A DNA stretch of 64,000 bases from Streptomyces malachitofuscus (GTDB lineage: Bacteria; Actinomycetota; Actinomycetes; Streptomycetales; Streptomycetaceae), in assembly GCF_014650055.1 (NCBI RefSeq), contig NZ_BMUF01000003.1, positions 248,001 through 312,000 on the forward strand. Direction: 5' to 3'. The position numbers were made by a program, and so were the translations under genes. The notes under the pieces were generated by a model. The model was given only the letters and a program-made list of their open reading frames with translations, was not told the DNA's origin and did not search any database. Below, one piece after another: positions 42,224 to 49,773 of this stretch. Position 1 is the first letter of the stretch, and each line of letters opens with the position of its first letter.

Positions 42224-42439
42224 GTGTTCCAGGATTCCCCCATCTACGACCGACTCATCGCGGAGTGCGGCGACGTGCCCGCACAGGTCCGCCGCGAGGC
42301 CGAACGCGTGAGCAGGGAGCTGGAGTCGGTCATGCGGCCCCTGCGGTCCGGCGGCTTCGGTCCGGGCCCCGACCGGCCGCAGTCCCCGGGCAACGGCTGG
42401 CAGCGCACCGCCCTGCTGCCCGGACCGCGGCCGCACTGA
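42224..42439 (+). CDS. Small conserved Streptomyces protein next to a graspetide locus
   Basis: 71 residues. It starts FQDSPIYDRLIAECGDVP and continues QVRREAERVSRELESVM, an amphipathic helix, then a Gly/Pro-rich tail. I recognise it as a conserved hypothetical, with no known activity. The start is GTG 42224, with AAAGG about 12 bases upstream (weak). It ends 17 bp from the convergent ATP-grasp ligase. A link with that locus is possible but unsupported. Confidence 0.6.
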   Translation: MFQDSPIYDRLIAECGDVPAQVRREAERVSRELESVMRPLRSGGFGPGPDRPQSPGNGWQRTALLPGPRPH

Positions 42440-42456
42440 CCGCGTGTGACGGCCAC

Positions 42457-43440
42457 TCACCGCACCGTGGTGCTCGCCCCGTTGAGCTCCACGGGCTCGT
42501 CGGGAATGGGACGGGACAGCCACTCCGCGATGGTCCGCGCGATCGGCTGTTCCGTCTCCACCTCCACGAACCCGAACTGCCCCGACTGATTGCACTCCAG
42601 AAACCACCACGTCCCGTCGGCGTCCTCGGCGAAGTCGAATGCCCCGTACGCCAGTTCGGCCCGGCGCAGGTAGGTGCGAACGGCGTCGGCGGTGCGCGCC
42701 GGGACCTCGACCGGCTCCCAGGGCGACCCAGGAGCGGCGAAACGCACATCCACCTCCTCCGGATCCGCGTCCGGCGCCGTCGCCTTGCGGGCCGCCAGCA
42801 ACCGTTCGCCCACCACGGTCAGCCGGATGTCGGCCCGCTTGGCGACCCGGCGCTGAAGCAGCGTCGGCCCGAACGCGACCGCCGAGAAGTCCGCGTCCGG
42901 CGCCACCCGGCTGGTCGGCACGGCCCTCGGCGGATCCTGCGGATGCGCACCCGACACCGGCTTGACCACCAGATCGGGGAACCGCTCCGCGAACTCCCGC
43001 GCCGCCCGCGGGAACGTGGTGATCACCGTGGCCGGCACGGGCAGGCCGCAGCGCTGGGCCAGACGCAGCTGCCACGGCTTGTGGCGGGCCTGCCGGGCCG
43101 CGTCCGGATGGTTCATCCAGCGCGCGTCACAGCCGCGCAGCATCCCGTAGAGCGCCTGCGAGGCCTCCTCGGTCAGCCACGCGGAGGGCTGCGGCGCGCG
43201 CCCGGCCGGGGTGCCCGGCCGGCGCACCCAGACGGACCGCAGCCCGCCGATGCTCACCAGTCGCCCCCCGACGGACAGATGGCCGCGGAACCGGCCGTGG
43301 ACGAACTCGCCGGACAGTGAGACGCCGTCGGTCAGATCGGCGGGGTCGAGGCGCACCACGGGCACTCCCGAGCCGTTCAGATGGACCACCACCATGTCGG
43401 CGGTGACGTCCTCCTCACAGGTGAGGATCAGCACGGTCAT
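42457..43440 (-). CDS. ATP-grasp ribosomal-peptide ligase (graspetide maturase, TgmB type)
   Basis: 327 residues. It has the ATP-grasp fold of peptide maturases: VLILTCEEDVTADMVVVHL at the start, WMNHPDAARQARHKPWQL, the nucleotide-binding stretch FPDLVVKPVSGAH, and the terminal GTWWFLECNQSGQFGFVE with the acidic metal site (ECNQ). Members of this family (TgmB, MvdD-like) join side-chain carboxylates of a precursor peptide to Ser/Thr hydroxyls or Lys amines, giving omega-ester or amide rings. The precursor gene lies 16 bp upstream on the same strand. ATG 43440 has only a weak ribosome site. Confidence 0.85.
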   Translation of the reverse strand: MTVLILTCEEDVTADMVVVHLNGSGVPVVRLDPADLTDGVSLSGEFVHGRFRGHLSVGGRLVSIGGLRSVWVRRPGTPAGRAPQPSAWLTEEASQALYGMLRGCDARWMNHPDAARQARHKPWQLRLAQRCGLPVPATVITTFPRAAREFAERFPDLVVKPVSGAHPQDPPRAVPTSRVAPDADFSAVAFGPTLLQRRVAKRADIRLTVVGERLLAARKATAPDADPEEVDVRFAAPGSPWEPVEVPARTADAVRTYLRRAELAYGAFDFAEDADGTWWFLECNQSGQFGFVEVETEQPIARTIAEWLSRPIPDEPVELNGASTTVR

Positions 43441-43456
43441 CGTCTACGGTCCGCGT

Positions 43457-43648
43457 TCAGTCGTCGAAGTGGGTCTTGGAGCCCGCGGTGGACGTCGTGG
43501 TCCCCACCTCACGCAACAGCGCGTGGTCGCAGGCGGCGATCCGTCCGTCCCCGAGTACGTTCAACTGCAGTCCGGAGTCGTACGCATACGGAGTGGCAAC
43601 GGCCAACTCAACTGCCGGACGTGCGTAGTTGAGCGCGAACGGTTGCAT
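43457..43648 (-). CDS. Graspetide precursor peptide (TgmA type)
   Basis: 63 residues. The leader begins MQPFALNYARPAVELAVATP and continues to LNVLGDGRIAACDH, as in the putative ATP-grasp-modified RiPP family. The C-terminal ~16 residues are a plausible core: Thr50-Thr52, Ser53, Thr54, Ser57, Lys58 and Thr59 as nucleophiles, and Glu47, Asp62 and Asp63 as acyl donors. The ligase gene is 16 bp downstream. ATG 43648 has GAGGGAG with 5-base spacing. No companion methyltransferase (as in TgmM-containing loci) is adjacent. Core boundaries are my inference. Confidence 0.82.
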   Translation of the reverse strand: MQPFALNYARPAVELAVATPYAYDSGLQLNVLGDGRIAACDHALLREVGTTTSTAGSKTHFDD

Positions 43649-43768
43649 CGTGTCTCCCTCGTCGGTGCTGCGCCGACCAGGCAACGGCCCGCAGTGGTCC
43701 GCCGCTTGGTCCGCCGACTTCTTTCGGCTTCCAGAGACTTATACGAATCGAACGGGTGGTTGGTTTCC

Positions 43769-44095
43769 TTACGGAGCGTAGTCATCGGCGGGTTGCCGTC
43801 CCGACCGCCGCGAAGGCGCTCCGGGCAGTCCCGCACCGAGGGAGCCACGCATGGTGCGCAGAGCGAGCAGAAGGACGCCGATGTCGTCCAGGTAGACCGG
43901 ATCGGGCAGCAGGTCGGCCGGCAGCACCAGGTACAGGACGGCACCCCAGAAGACCCAGCGCGGACCCGTGGGCAGTCCCGCCCGTCGCAACTCCCGCCGC
44001 GTACGGACCAGACGGACCAGGACGGCGACGGCTCCGGCCAGCACCGCGGCCGCGAGGATCGCGGCGACGGTCAGCACCACGGTGGTCGACTCCAA
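43769..44095 (-). CDS. YkvA/DUF1232 small membrane protein
   Basis: 108 residues from a TTG at 44095, chosen because GGAGGG is 6-7 bases upstream; no ATG or GTG has a comparable site. A hydrophobic N-terminal helix (VVLTVAAILAAAVLAGAVAVLV) is followed by the DUF1232 signature VLYLVLPADLLPDPVYLDDIGVLLLALR (quoted part: LPADLLPDPVYLDD). Function unknown; family members are small inner-membrane proteins. It ends 120 bp upstream of the graspetide precursor start on the same strand. Confidence 0.8.
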   Translation of the reverse strand: MESTTVVLTVAAILAAAVLAGAVAVLVRLVRTRRELRRAGLPTGPRWVFWGAVLYLVLPADLLPDPVYLDDIGVLLLALRTMRGSLGAGLPGAPSRRSGRQPADDYAP

Positions 44096-44345
44096 CGTCG
44101 CTGCCCTCCTTCCGGTGACCGGAGTGCCGCGGCCCCGCCGGCCGCGGCACAGCCCTCTCCGGTCGGATTCCCGCTGACGGCCCCGGTATGGCGGCGGGGA
44201 CCGGCCATGCACGCACGCGTCCGATGCCCTGCCGCATCCCCGCGAAACGCCGGATCGCCGCAGGTCATCCCGGTGGCCCAGTCAAGTGGCAGCCGGGTGG
44301 GGGGACGCCTAGTAATGGTCATCAGCCTTCCTCATGGAGCCGATC

Positions 44346-45665
44346 ATGACCACTTTGCCTTCGTCATCTCGCTCGAACGAACCGGTCATACCCTTCGGGG
44401 CGGCCGGGGCCCCGCCCACCGACGGCACGGCCGGCGCGACCGGCACCCGACGGTCCGATCCGCCACGAGCGCCGCTGGCGGCGGGCCACGGGGAAGCGGA
44501 GGACACCGTGCCGCCGGGCGATCCGGTCGCCACGGTCGACCTCGTGGACCCCGTCGAGCACACGGAGCCCTCGGGCCCGCCGGGCCCCGGCGCCCCGGCG
44601 GCGGGCAGGCCGTACGGCGATCCGGTCGGCGACCTCGTCCACGCGGCCGTGGCGGACCGTCCCCTCGAGGAGGTCGTCGACCTCATCATCGCACTGGAAC
44701 GGTCGCCCGAACACACGAGGGCGGTCGTCGACGCTCTGCGCGCCGCCGGGATCGACCGGTCCGTGGAGGACGTCACCCGGCTCGTCGCGCTGCTGACCCG
44801 GGAGCCCCGCGACGTCGGCAGCGCGGACGAGACGATCCGCGCGGCCGCGGCGCACCGCTCCGTCGAGGACGTCACCCTTCTGGTGGCGCTGCTCCACAAC
44901 GAGCCGCTGGCGCCCCACTGCCGTGAGGAGGCGCTGCGTGCTGCCGCGACCGGCCGCTCCGTCGACGAACTGGTCGAACTGATCGACCGTCTGGCCATGC
45001 ACCGGCCGCCCGAGCACCTGCGCCGGCCGGCGCAGGAGGCGCACCGGCTCGCGGACGGGAGCGGCGAGAGCTCGCAGGACGGCCGCCGCTCCGACGGCGC
45101 ACCCGCACCGCGCGCCGGATTCCGCGTCGGCCGCCGGCGGTCCGCCGTCCGCGACGGCGCACGACGGACGCGGCGCCCGCGCCGCCGCCCCGCCGCGACC
45201 GCCCGCCCCAACCGCTCGCCGCGGCCGGTGGCCCGGCCCGTGATCTGGTCGAGCTGGCTCGTCGCGGTGGCCCTCGCCGTGTGCGCGGTGACCCACTTCC
45301 CGCTGCGACAGGACGGCGTCCCCCTGGGCCTGCACGCCTTCGCCGTCGGCCTGTCGGTCCTCTGCACGCTGCTGGCGCTGATCCTGGTGGTGCGTCCCGG
45401 TTCGGTGGTGCTGGCGGTGGCGGTCGTGGTGCCGACCGCCCTGGCGGCGGCCCACGCCTACGGCGGTACCCTCCCGTCGGCCGTGCTGCCCCGCGCGGTG
45501 GACCTGGCGCTCGCGCCCACCTGGCTCGCCACCTCCGCCGCCCTCGCGGCCGCGCTGCTGGCACTGACGGCCCTGGTCGTCCGAGTGGCCTTCCCCTTCC
45601 CGGGCGCCCGCTGGAGCCCCTGGCCGCCCCCGGAGCCCCACCGCGTGGCCGAAGCGGGGGAGTGA
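44346..45665 (+). CDS. Membrane protein with four exact-period 33-residue repeats
   Basis: 439 residues, no family recognised. After a disordered Pro/Gly/Asp-rich N-terminus (1-~95) come four helical repeats starting with Arg at 105, 138, 171 and 204, exactly 33 residues apart: RPLEEVVDL, RSVEDVTRL, RSVEDVTLL and RSVDELVEL. A basic linker (SAVRDGARRTRRPRRR) leads to four transmembrane helices. The repeats probably form a helical solenoid for binding a partner, with the basic region near the membrane. ATG 44346 has GGAG with 6-base spacing; ATG 44334 does not. TAGTAAT at 44309 is a possible -10. Confidence 0.7.
   Translation: MTTLPSSSRSNEPVIPFGAAGAPPTDGTAGATGTRRSDPPRAPLAAGHGEAEDTVPPGDPVATVDLVDPVEHTEPSGPPGPGAPAAGRPYGDPVGDLVHAAVADRPLEEVVDLIIALERSPEHTRAVVDALRAAGIDRSVEDVTRLVALLTREPRDVGSADETIRAAAAHRSVEDVTLLVALLHNEPLAPHCREEALRAAATGRSVDELVELIDRLAMHRPPEHLRRPAQEAHRLADGSGESSQDGRRSDGAPAPRAGFRVGRRRSAVRDGARRTRRPRRRPAATARPNRSPRPVARPVIWSSWLVAVALAVCAVTHFPLRQDGVPLGLHAFAVGLSVLCTLLALILVVRPGSVVLAVAVVVPTALAAAHAYGGTLPSAVLPRAVDLALAPTWLATSAALAAALLALTALVVRVAFPFPGARWSPWPPPEPHRVAEAGE
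44658..45053 (+). repeat. Four tandem 99-bp coding repeats
   Basis: Repeat units begin at 44658, 44757, 44856 and 44955, each encoding one 33-residue helical repeat. DNA identity is moderate while the RS-V/L-E-D/E-V-L pattern persists at protein level, pointing to older duplication under selection. Confidence 0.65.
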
Positions 45666-45747
45666 CCGCCGACACCGGGCGGCGGCCAGGGCCCTTCGTT
45701 GGGATCAGCGTGGTTGTGGCCTACGGTGCGTCCCGGCCGAGCCGAGC

Positions 45748-45783
45748 GGGGTCTGGTGCGTGCGACTGCGCGTGCCGGACCCC
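45748..45783. terminator. Hairpin between convergent genes
   Basis: GGGGTCTGG (45748-45756) pairs with CCGGACCCC (45775-45783) with one G-U pair and an 18-base loop. It sits 82 bp beyond the stop of the repeat-membrane protein gene, in the gap to the convergent gene ending at 45903. Confidence 0.5.
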
Positions 45784-45902
45784 GCGAAGCCAGGGTGACC
45801 CGAACGACAGGCCCTGGACGGCCGTTCGCCCGGTGCTCCGCCGCCAGACGGGACGCGCCCCGGTCGCCGAGGCACGGCGATGCCGGGAGGACCGCGGGCC
45901 GC

Positions 45903-47057
45903 TCAGCGGTCGGACGTCGTCGGCTGCCGTTCCGGGGCCGGTTCCCCGGTCTCCCGGGCGGTGTCGCGGCGAGTCCTGGTGCTGCCGGACCTCAGACGTT
46001 CCAGGGTGCGGGTCAGGTGCTGCAAGGGGGTGGAGGCCGTCCGGGGCGCGGGCGGCTGCGCGGCGGCCGGGGTGCCGGCCGCCTCCTGGTACGCGGCCAG
46101 CGCCTCATGCGCCCGTTCGGCGGCCTCCCGGTACAGGTCCCTGGACTTCGTCATGGCCTCCAGGGCCTCGGCGTACATGGCCACCAGCGCGCGCTCCCGC
46201 TCCAGTTCCTCCTCCGGGGTCAGCAGGTGCCAGTCCTCCCGGAGCGCCGTCAGCGCCTCCTGCGCACCGTCCGGCAGCGCCCGCGGCAGTGCGTCGAAGC
46301 GGGTCACCGCGTCGACGAGGCCCGCCGGTTCCGTACCGTCCAGGAACACCGCCCGTACGGCGAAGGCGTCGGCCGTGCGGCCCTCCGGGGCCGGAGCGCC
46401 CGGCAGCACCACGGCACCTCCGCGCGGAACCTCCACTCCGAACTCCCGCAGCGCCCAGTTCGCCACGCGCGACTGCTGGGGCGTGGCCCGGTGCTCCACG
46501 ACCCGGTGCCGCAACCCCGGCGGCAGCCAGCTCGCGAGCGGCACCCGGCCGCGCTCGTCCGTGGTCATCGCCTCGTGGACGACCACATGGATGTGCCACG
46601 CGTCGCGTGCGCAGTCGCGCAGCAGCCGTCGTACGGCCTTGTCGTCCTCCGGGAGCGGATTGACCTCCCCGATGCGCAGTCCCGTCGCCGCGTCCTGGAG
46701 CCAGTCGCTGTCCGCCTCACGCTCCCAGAACATCCCGGTCGGGGACGGCCAGGCCTGCTCCCAGGGCTGCTCGGCCTCCGCGACCAGGGTCCACTCCCGG
46801 CCCCGGTCCGTGGCGGGCGCGAGGCTCAGCCGGGCGCGCACGGTGACCTCCCCGGCCACCCGCGTCCGGGATTCGAATACCAGGTCGGGTGCGGTCTCGG
46901 CGGCGGGGAGTTCCAGGAAGTCGTCGATGTACCCGCCGTCCTTGAGGCGGCGCAGACCGCGCCGGAGGGCCTCGTCGGCCCCGCCACCGGTGTGGCGGCC
47001 ACGGGCCGGCCAGACCGTGGAGGGGATTGTGGGGCGGGCTGTGGAGGAGTTCGGCAT
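45903..47057 (-). CDS. Unknown protein divergent from the Roadblock operon
   Basis: 384 residues from ATG 47057. A GTG at 47081 has AGGAG only three bases before it and would add eight residues. No family recognised. The protein has a mixed central domain (VNPLPEDDKAVRRLLRDCA, HIHVVVHEAMTTDERG, ASWLPPGLRHRVVEHRATPQQ) and a C-terminal coiled coil (ELERERALVAMYAEALEAM) followed by a Pro/Thr/Arg-rich tail. The coiled coil suggests a partner. Its divergent position beside three Roadblock-like genes suggests a shared pathway, by inference. Confidence 0.65.
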   Translation of the reverse strand: MPNSSTARPTIPSTVWPARGRHTGGGADEALRRGLRRLKDGGYIDDFLELPAAETAPDLVFESRTRVAGEVTVRARLSLAPATDRGREWTLVAEAEQPWEQAWPSPTGMFWEREADSDWLQDAATGLRIGEVNPLPEDDKAVRRLLRDCARDAWHIHVVVHEAMTTDERGRVPLASWLPPGLRHRVVEHRATPQQSRVANWALREFGVEVPRGGAVVLPGAPAPEGRTADAFAVRAVFLDGTEPAGLVDAVTRFDALPRALPDGAQEALTALREDWHLLTPEEELERERALVAMYAEALEAMTKSRDLYREAAERAHEALAAYQEAAGTPAAAQPPAPRTASTPLQHLTRTLERLRSGSTRTRRDTARETGEPAPERQPTTSDR

Positions 47058-47508
47058 GGGTCCAGTGGTGAGCGGGGGCACGTGCTCCTGCCAGTATCGT
47101 CGCCGGCGGCCTGCGCAATGACGCGGGGCTCCGCCGGAACGGCGGGTCCGGCCCGCGCCTACCCGCCTCGTACGGCCCTCATGTGGGATGAGTGCACGGC
47201 GTGTCGCGCGCGGGGTGTGCGCGGCGCGCACGTGGTGATGTCCGTTCACCCGTGTCCGGGCGGTACGAACATCATCACAATGGTCCCGCGAGCAGGGCCG
47301 GCCCACCATCCGCATCGGGGCCGGCCCTGTCCGCACCGCACCGGACCGCCGACCCCGTCGCGGGGCAAAAGCCCGGACCCTACCAGTGGCGGAACACGTC
47401 TGTCGCATATTCCCCCGGAAAACACCAAAGCTCTCACCTCGGTCGAGCACACACCGTAGCGTCGACGTCACGTTCGCGGTACAGCCGTGCGAGGAGGGGG
47501 GATCCGGC
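47058..47508. other. 451-bp divergent gap with a hairpin and promoter-like hexamer
   Basis: I see no convincing gene. A perfect 12-bp hairpin lies at 47293-47329. TAGCGT (47457-47462) fits a -10 element for the Roadblock operon, giving a leader of about 40 bases. The minus-strand promoter for the unknown gene should lie near 47090-47130 but is not obvious. Confidence 0.4.
47293..47329. terminator. Perfect 12-bp stem-loop inside a divergent gap
   Basis: CAGGGCCGGCCC (47293-47304) pairs exactly with GGGCCGGCCCTG (47318-47329) around a 13-base loop. It lies between divergent genes, where a terminator is not expected, so it may end a small unannotated RNA or have another role. Confidence 0.4.
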
Positions 47509-47913
47509 GTGCCCGGAATCGACGAGAGTCTGCTGGAAGCCATGCGACTGCCCGGGGCGCGCGGTGCCCTGGTGGCCGACTGGATCAGCGGGCTCGCCCT
47601 GGGCGCGGTGGGTGACGCACCGGGCGGCGACGCCGAGGCCACGGCCGCGGAGACCGCCGAACTCGCCCGCCAGGCCATGGAGAGCGGCACCCTCGCCTCG
47701 GCCGACGGAGGCGGGACGGGAACGGCCGGCGGGGCACCGCCCGTCGAGGACCTGATCCTCACCGGCGCGGACGCGTACCACCTGCTGCGTTTCGTCGTCA
47801 CGACCTTCGACAGCACCGTGTTCCTGTACCTGTGGCTGGACCGCGCCGACGGCAACCTCGCCCTGGCCCGCATACGGCTGGCCGAGATGGCGGACCGGCT
47901 GGTGCTCGGATGA
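47509..47913 (+). CDS. Roadblock/LC7-like protein A
   Basis: 134 residues. GTG 47509 has GAGGAGGGGG 7-8 bases upstream. It begins with ESLLEAMRLPGARGALVADWISGLALGAVGD, the alpha-beta start of a Roadblock domain, and ends with FDSTVFLYLWLDRADGNLALARIRLAEM (quoted: FLYLWLDRADGNLALAR). The middle is low complexity. Roadblock proteins act as GTPase-activating or scaffold partners of Ras-like GTPases; no GTPase is in this operon. It is translationally coupled to the next gene (ATGA overlap). Confidence 0.72.
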   Translation: MPGIDESLLEAMRLPGARGALVADWISGLALGAVGDAPGGDAEATAAETAELARQAMESGTLASADGGGTGTAGGAPPVEDLILTGADAYHLLRFVVTTFDSTVFLYLWLDRADGNLALARIRLAEMADRLVLG

Positions 47914-48692
47914 CCACGGCGGAACGCACGGACGGATCCGCAACCGAGCTGCTCGGCACCCTCGCCGCCGACCACGCCACCGGGGCGCTCTCCACGGAGT
48001 CCGGGATCTTCTACCTCGCGGCGGGACATGTCGTCCACGTGGAATCCGCCCACAGCCCCGATCTCGGCGACCTGCTCACGCGCAGCGGTGCGGTCGCGCC
48101 GGCCGGCTGGTGGGAGGCGGTCGAGCGGGCCGGCGCCGCGCACCAGGTGGGCCGCCGGCTGGTGGACAGCGGGCGCCTGACCGCCGGCGCTCTGGAACTG
48201 TGCCATCTGGGCGCGCTGTTCGACGCCGCGTACTTCGCGCTCGCCCACGACGGGGCCGCGCTCCGCTTCCGCCCGGGCGTCGCACACTGGTTCGGTGCGG
48301 TGCGCCCCGTACCCGTGGCCACGGTGTTGCGCGAGTCCCGGCGCCGCGTCGACCTGCTGCACCGCATCTGGCCCGACCCGGCCGTCGACACCGCGCCGCT
48401 CACCCGCGGGGCCGGCGCCGATCCCGCCGGACTGCCGCCCCGCCGCGGTCGCACTCTCGCGCTGGTCGACGGCGGCCGCACCGCCGCGCAGATCGCCTCG
48501 GCCCTCGCCCACCGCACCTTCCACACCCTCGTCGAACTGCGCCGTCTGGCCGCCGACGGGCTGGTCACGCCCGCGCCACCACCCCCGCCCGCCACGCCCG
48601 TGCACCCCGTCCCCGACGCGGGCGGCGCGGCGTGGGACGAGCCCGACACAGCGCTGCTGAGACGGCTCCTGGACGCCTTGGAGGCACTGTGA
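47910..48692 (+). CDS. DUF4388 (PATAN-like) protein
   Basis: 260 residues. The N-terminal half fits DUF4388: TELLGTLAADHATGALSTESG, FYLAAGHVVHVES and ALFDAAYFALAHDGAALRF. A winged-helix-like C-terminal part (LALVDGGRTAAQIASALAH, LRRLAADGLV) follows, then a Pro-rich tail. DUF4388 occurs with GTPase- and response-regulator-based systems in many bacteria. Its ATG overlaps the previous stop by 4 bp, so coupling with the Roadblock gene is strong. A 38-bp gap leads to the next Roadblock gene. Confidence 0.75.
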   Translation: MTTAERTDGSATELLGTLAADHATGALSTESGIFYLAAGHVVHVESAHSPDLGDLLTRSGAVAPAGWWEAVERAGAAHQVGRRLVDSGRLTAGALELCHLGALFDAAYFALAHDGAALRFRPGVAHWFGAVRPVPVATVLRESRRRVDLLHRIWPDPAVDTAPLTRGAGADPAGLPPRRGRTLALVDGGRTAAQIASALAHRTFHTLVELRRLAADGLVTPAPPPPPATPVHPVPDAGGAAWDEPDTALLRRLLDALEAL

Positions 48693-48730
48693 TCCGCGCG
48701 CGCCGGCAGCGTGCCGAAAGGAGACTGCTC

Positions 48731-49255
48731 ATGGCCGTCGAGACCGACGTGCTGGACGAACTGCGTCGGCTCCGCACCCGCATACCCCGGCTGGCGGGCG
48801 CCCTCGCGGCCACCGTCGACGGACTCGTCCTCGCCCACGACGTCCCCGACACCGAACCGGAAGGGCTGGCCGCGCTCACCGCCGCCGCGCTCGGCGTCGC
48901 GTACCGCCTGACCGATGCGGCCGCCCGCGGCGAGTTCTGCGAACTTCTCGTGCGCGGCAGCCGGGGCTACATCGCCACCTACGCGGCCGGCCCCACGGCC
49001 GTCCTCACCCTGCTCGCCGACGACCGGGTCAATGTGGGGCGGCTGCACCTGGAGGGCCGGCGCAGCGGCGCCCGGATCGCGGAGCTGGTGGACACCCACG
49101 TCGGCCCCGGCGGGGGCCGGCACGCCGACCGGCTCGCCCCCCGGGAGCTCCCCGGGCGGGCACAGGACACGGATCCGGCCCGGCCCATCGGCACCCTCCC
49201 GGTGCGGACCCCGCAACTGCCCGCACATCGGCCCCGGACCCAGCCCGGCGGCTGA
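48731..49255 (+). CDS. Roadblock/LC7-domain protein B
   Basis: 174 residues from ATG 48731 (AAAGGAG, 7-base spacing). The Roadblock domain (residues ~5-120) reads DELRRLRTRIPRLAGALAA, TVDGLVLAHDVPD and VRGSRGYIATYAAGPTAVLTLLA. A Pro/Arg-rich tail of about 50 residues follows. It is the clearest Roadblock protein of the three and resembles actinobacterial DUF of the conservon CvnB class, but no CvnA kinase, DUF742 protein or GTPase is adjacent. Confidence 0.82.
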   Translation: MAVETDVLDELRRLRTRIPRLAGALAATVDGLVLAHDVPDTEPEGLAALTAAALGVAYRLTDAAARGEFCELLVRGSRGYIATYAAGPTAVLTLLADDRVNVGRLHLEGRRSGARIAELVDTHVGPGGGRHADRLAPRELPGRAQDTDPARPIGTLPVRTPQLPAHRPRTQPGG

Positions 49256-49340
49256 ACACCGGCTTCTCTCCCGGCCGGACGCCTCAGCACGACCCTGCGG
49301 CCGGCCCGACCAACCCATCCCGACGGAAAGGACACCACTC

Positions 49341-49715
49341 ATGGCCAACACCGAGACCGCGCTCAAGGAATGCCTCAGCTCCATCGACGGCGCCACGGCC
49401 GTCGCACTCGTCGACTACACCAGCGGTATGGCCCTCGGCACGCTGGGCGGCGGCAAGGACTTCAACCTGGAGGTCGCCGCCGCCGGCAACACCGACGTGG
49501 TCCGCTCGAAGCTGCGGACCATGGAACACCTGGGGCTGAACGACGAGATCGAGGACATCCTGATCACCCTGAGCAGCCAGTACCACCTGATCCGACTGCT
49601 CAAGGGGCGCGGCGGGAACGGTCTCTTCCTCTACCTGGTGCTCGAAGCGGGCCGGGCCAACCTCGCCATGGCCCGACACCAGTTGCGCCGTATCGAGTCC
49701 GACCTGGAGGTCTGA
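49341..49715 (+). CDS. Roadblock/LC7-like protein C
   Basis: 124 residues, last gene of the operon. GAAAGGA lies about 10 bases before ATG 49341. It has the compact Roadblock pattern CLSSIDGATAVALVDYTSGMALGTLGGG, EDILITLSSQYHLIRLLKGR and LFLYLVLEAGRANLAMARHQL. It resembles protein A in the order SGLALG/SGMALG and FLYLVLE, so A and C may be paralogues. The lengths suggest homo- or heterodimers. A bulged hairpin follows the stop. Confidence 0.8.
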   Translation: MANTETALKECLSSIDGATAVALVDYTSGMALGTLGGGKDFNLEVAAAGNTDVVRSKLRTMEHLGLNDEIEDILITLSSQYHLIRLLKGRGGNGLFLYLVLEAGRANLAMARHQLRRIESDLEV

Positions 49716-49718
49716 GCC

Positions 49719-49764
49719 GGCCGCGGGGCCGCGCGCGCCGTCCGGGCGCGCACGGCCCGCGGCC
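49719..49764. terminator. Bulged 20-bp hairpin between convergent genes
   Basis: GGCCGCGGG...GCGCGCC on the left pairs with GGCGCGC...CCCGCGGCC on the right with one bulged G and one C-A mismatch. It lies 3 bp after the stop of Roadblock C and 10 bp before the end of the flavohemoglobin gene. Confidence 0.65.
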
Positions 49765-49773
49765 GCCGAGCGG

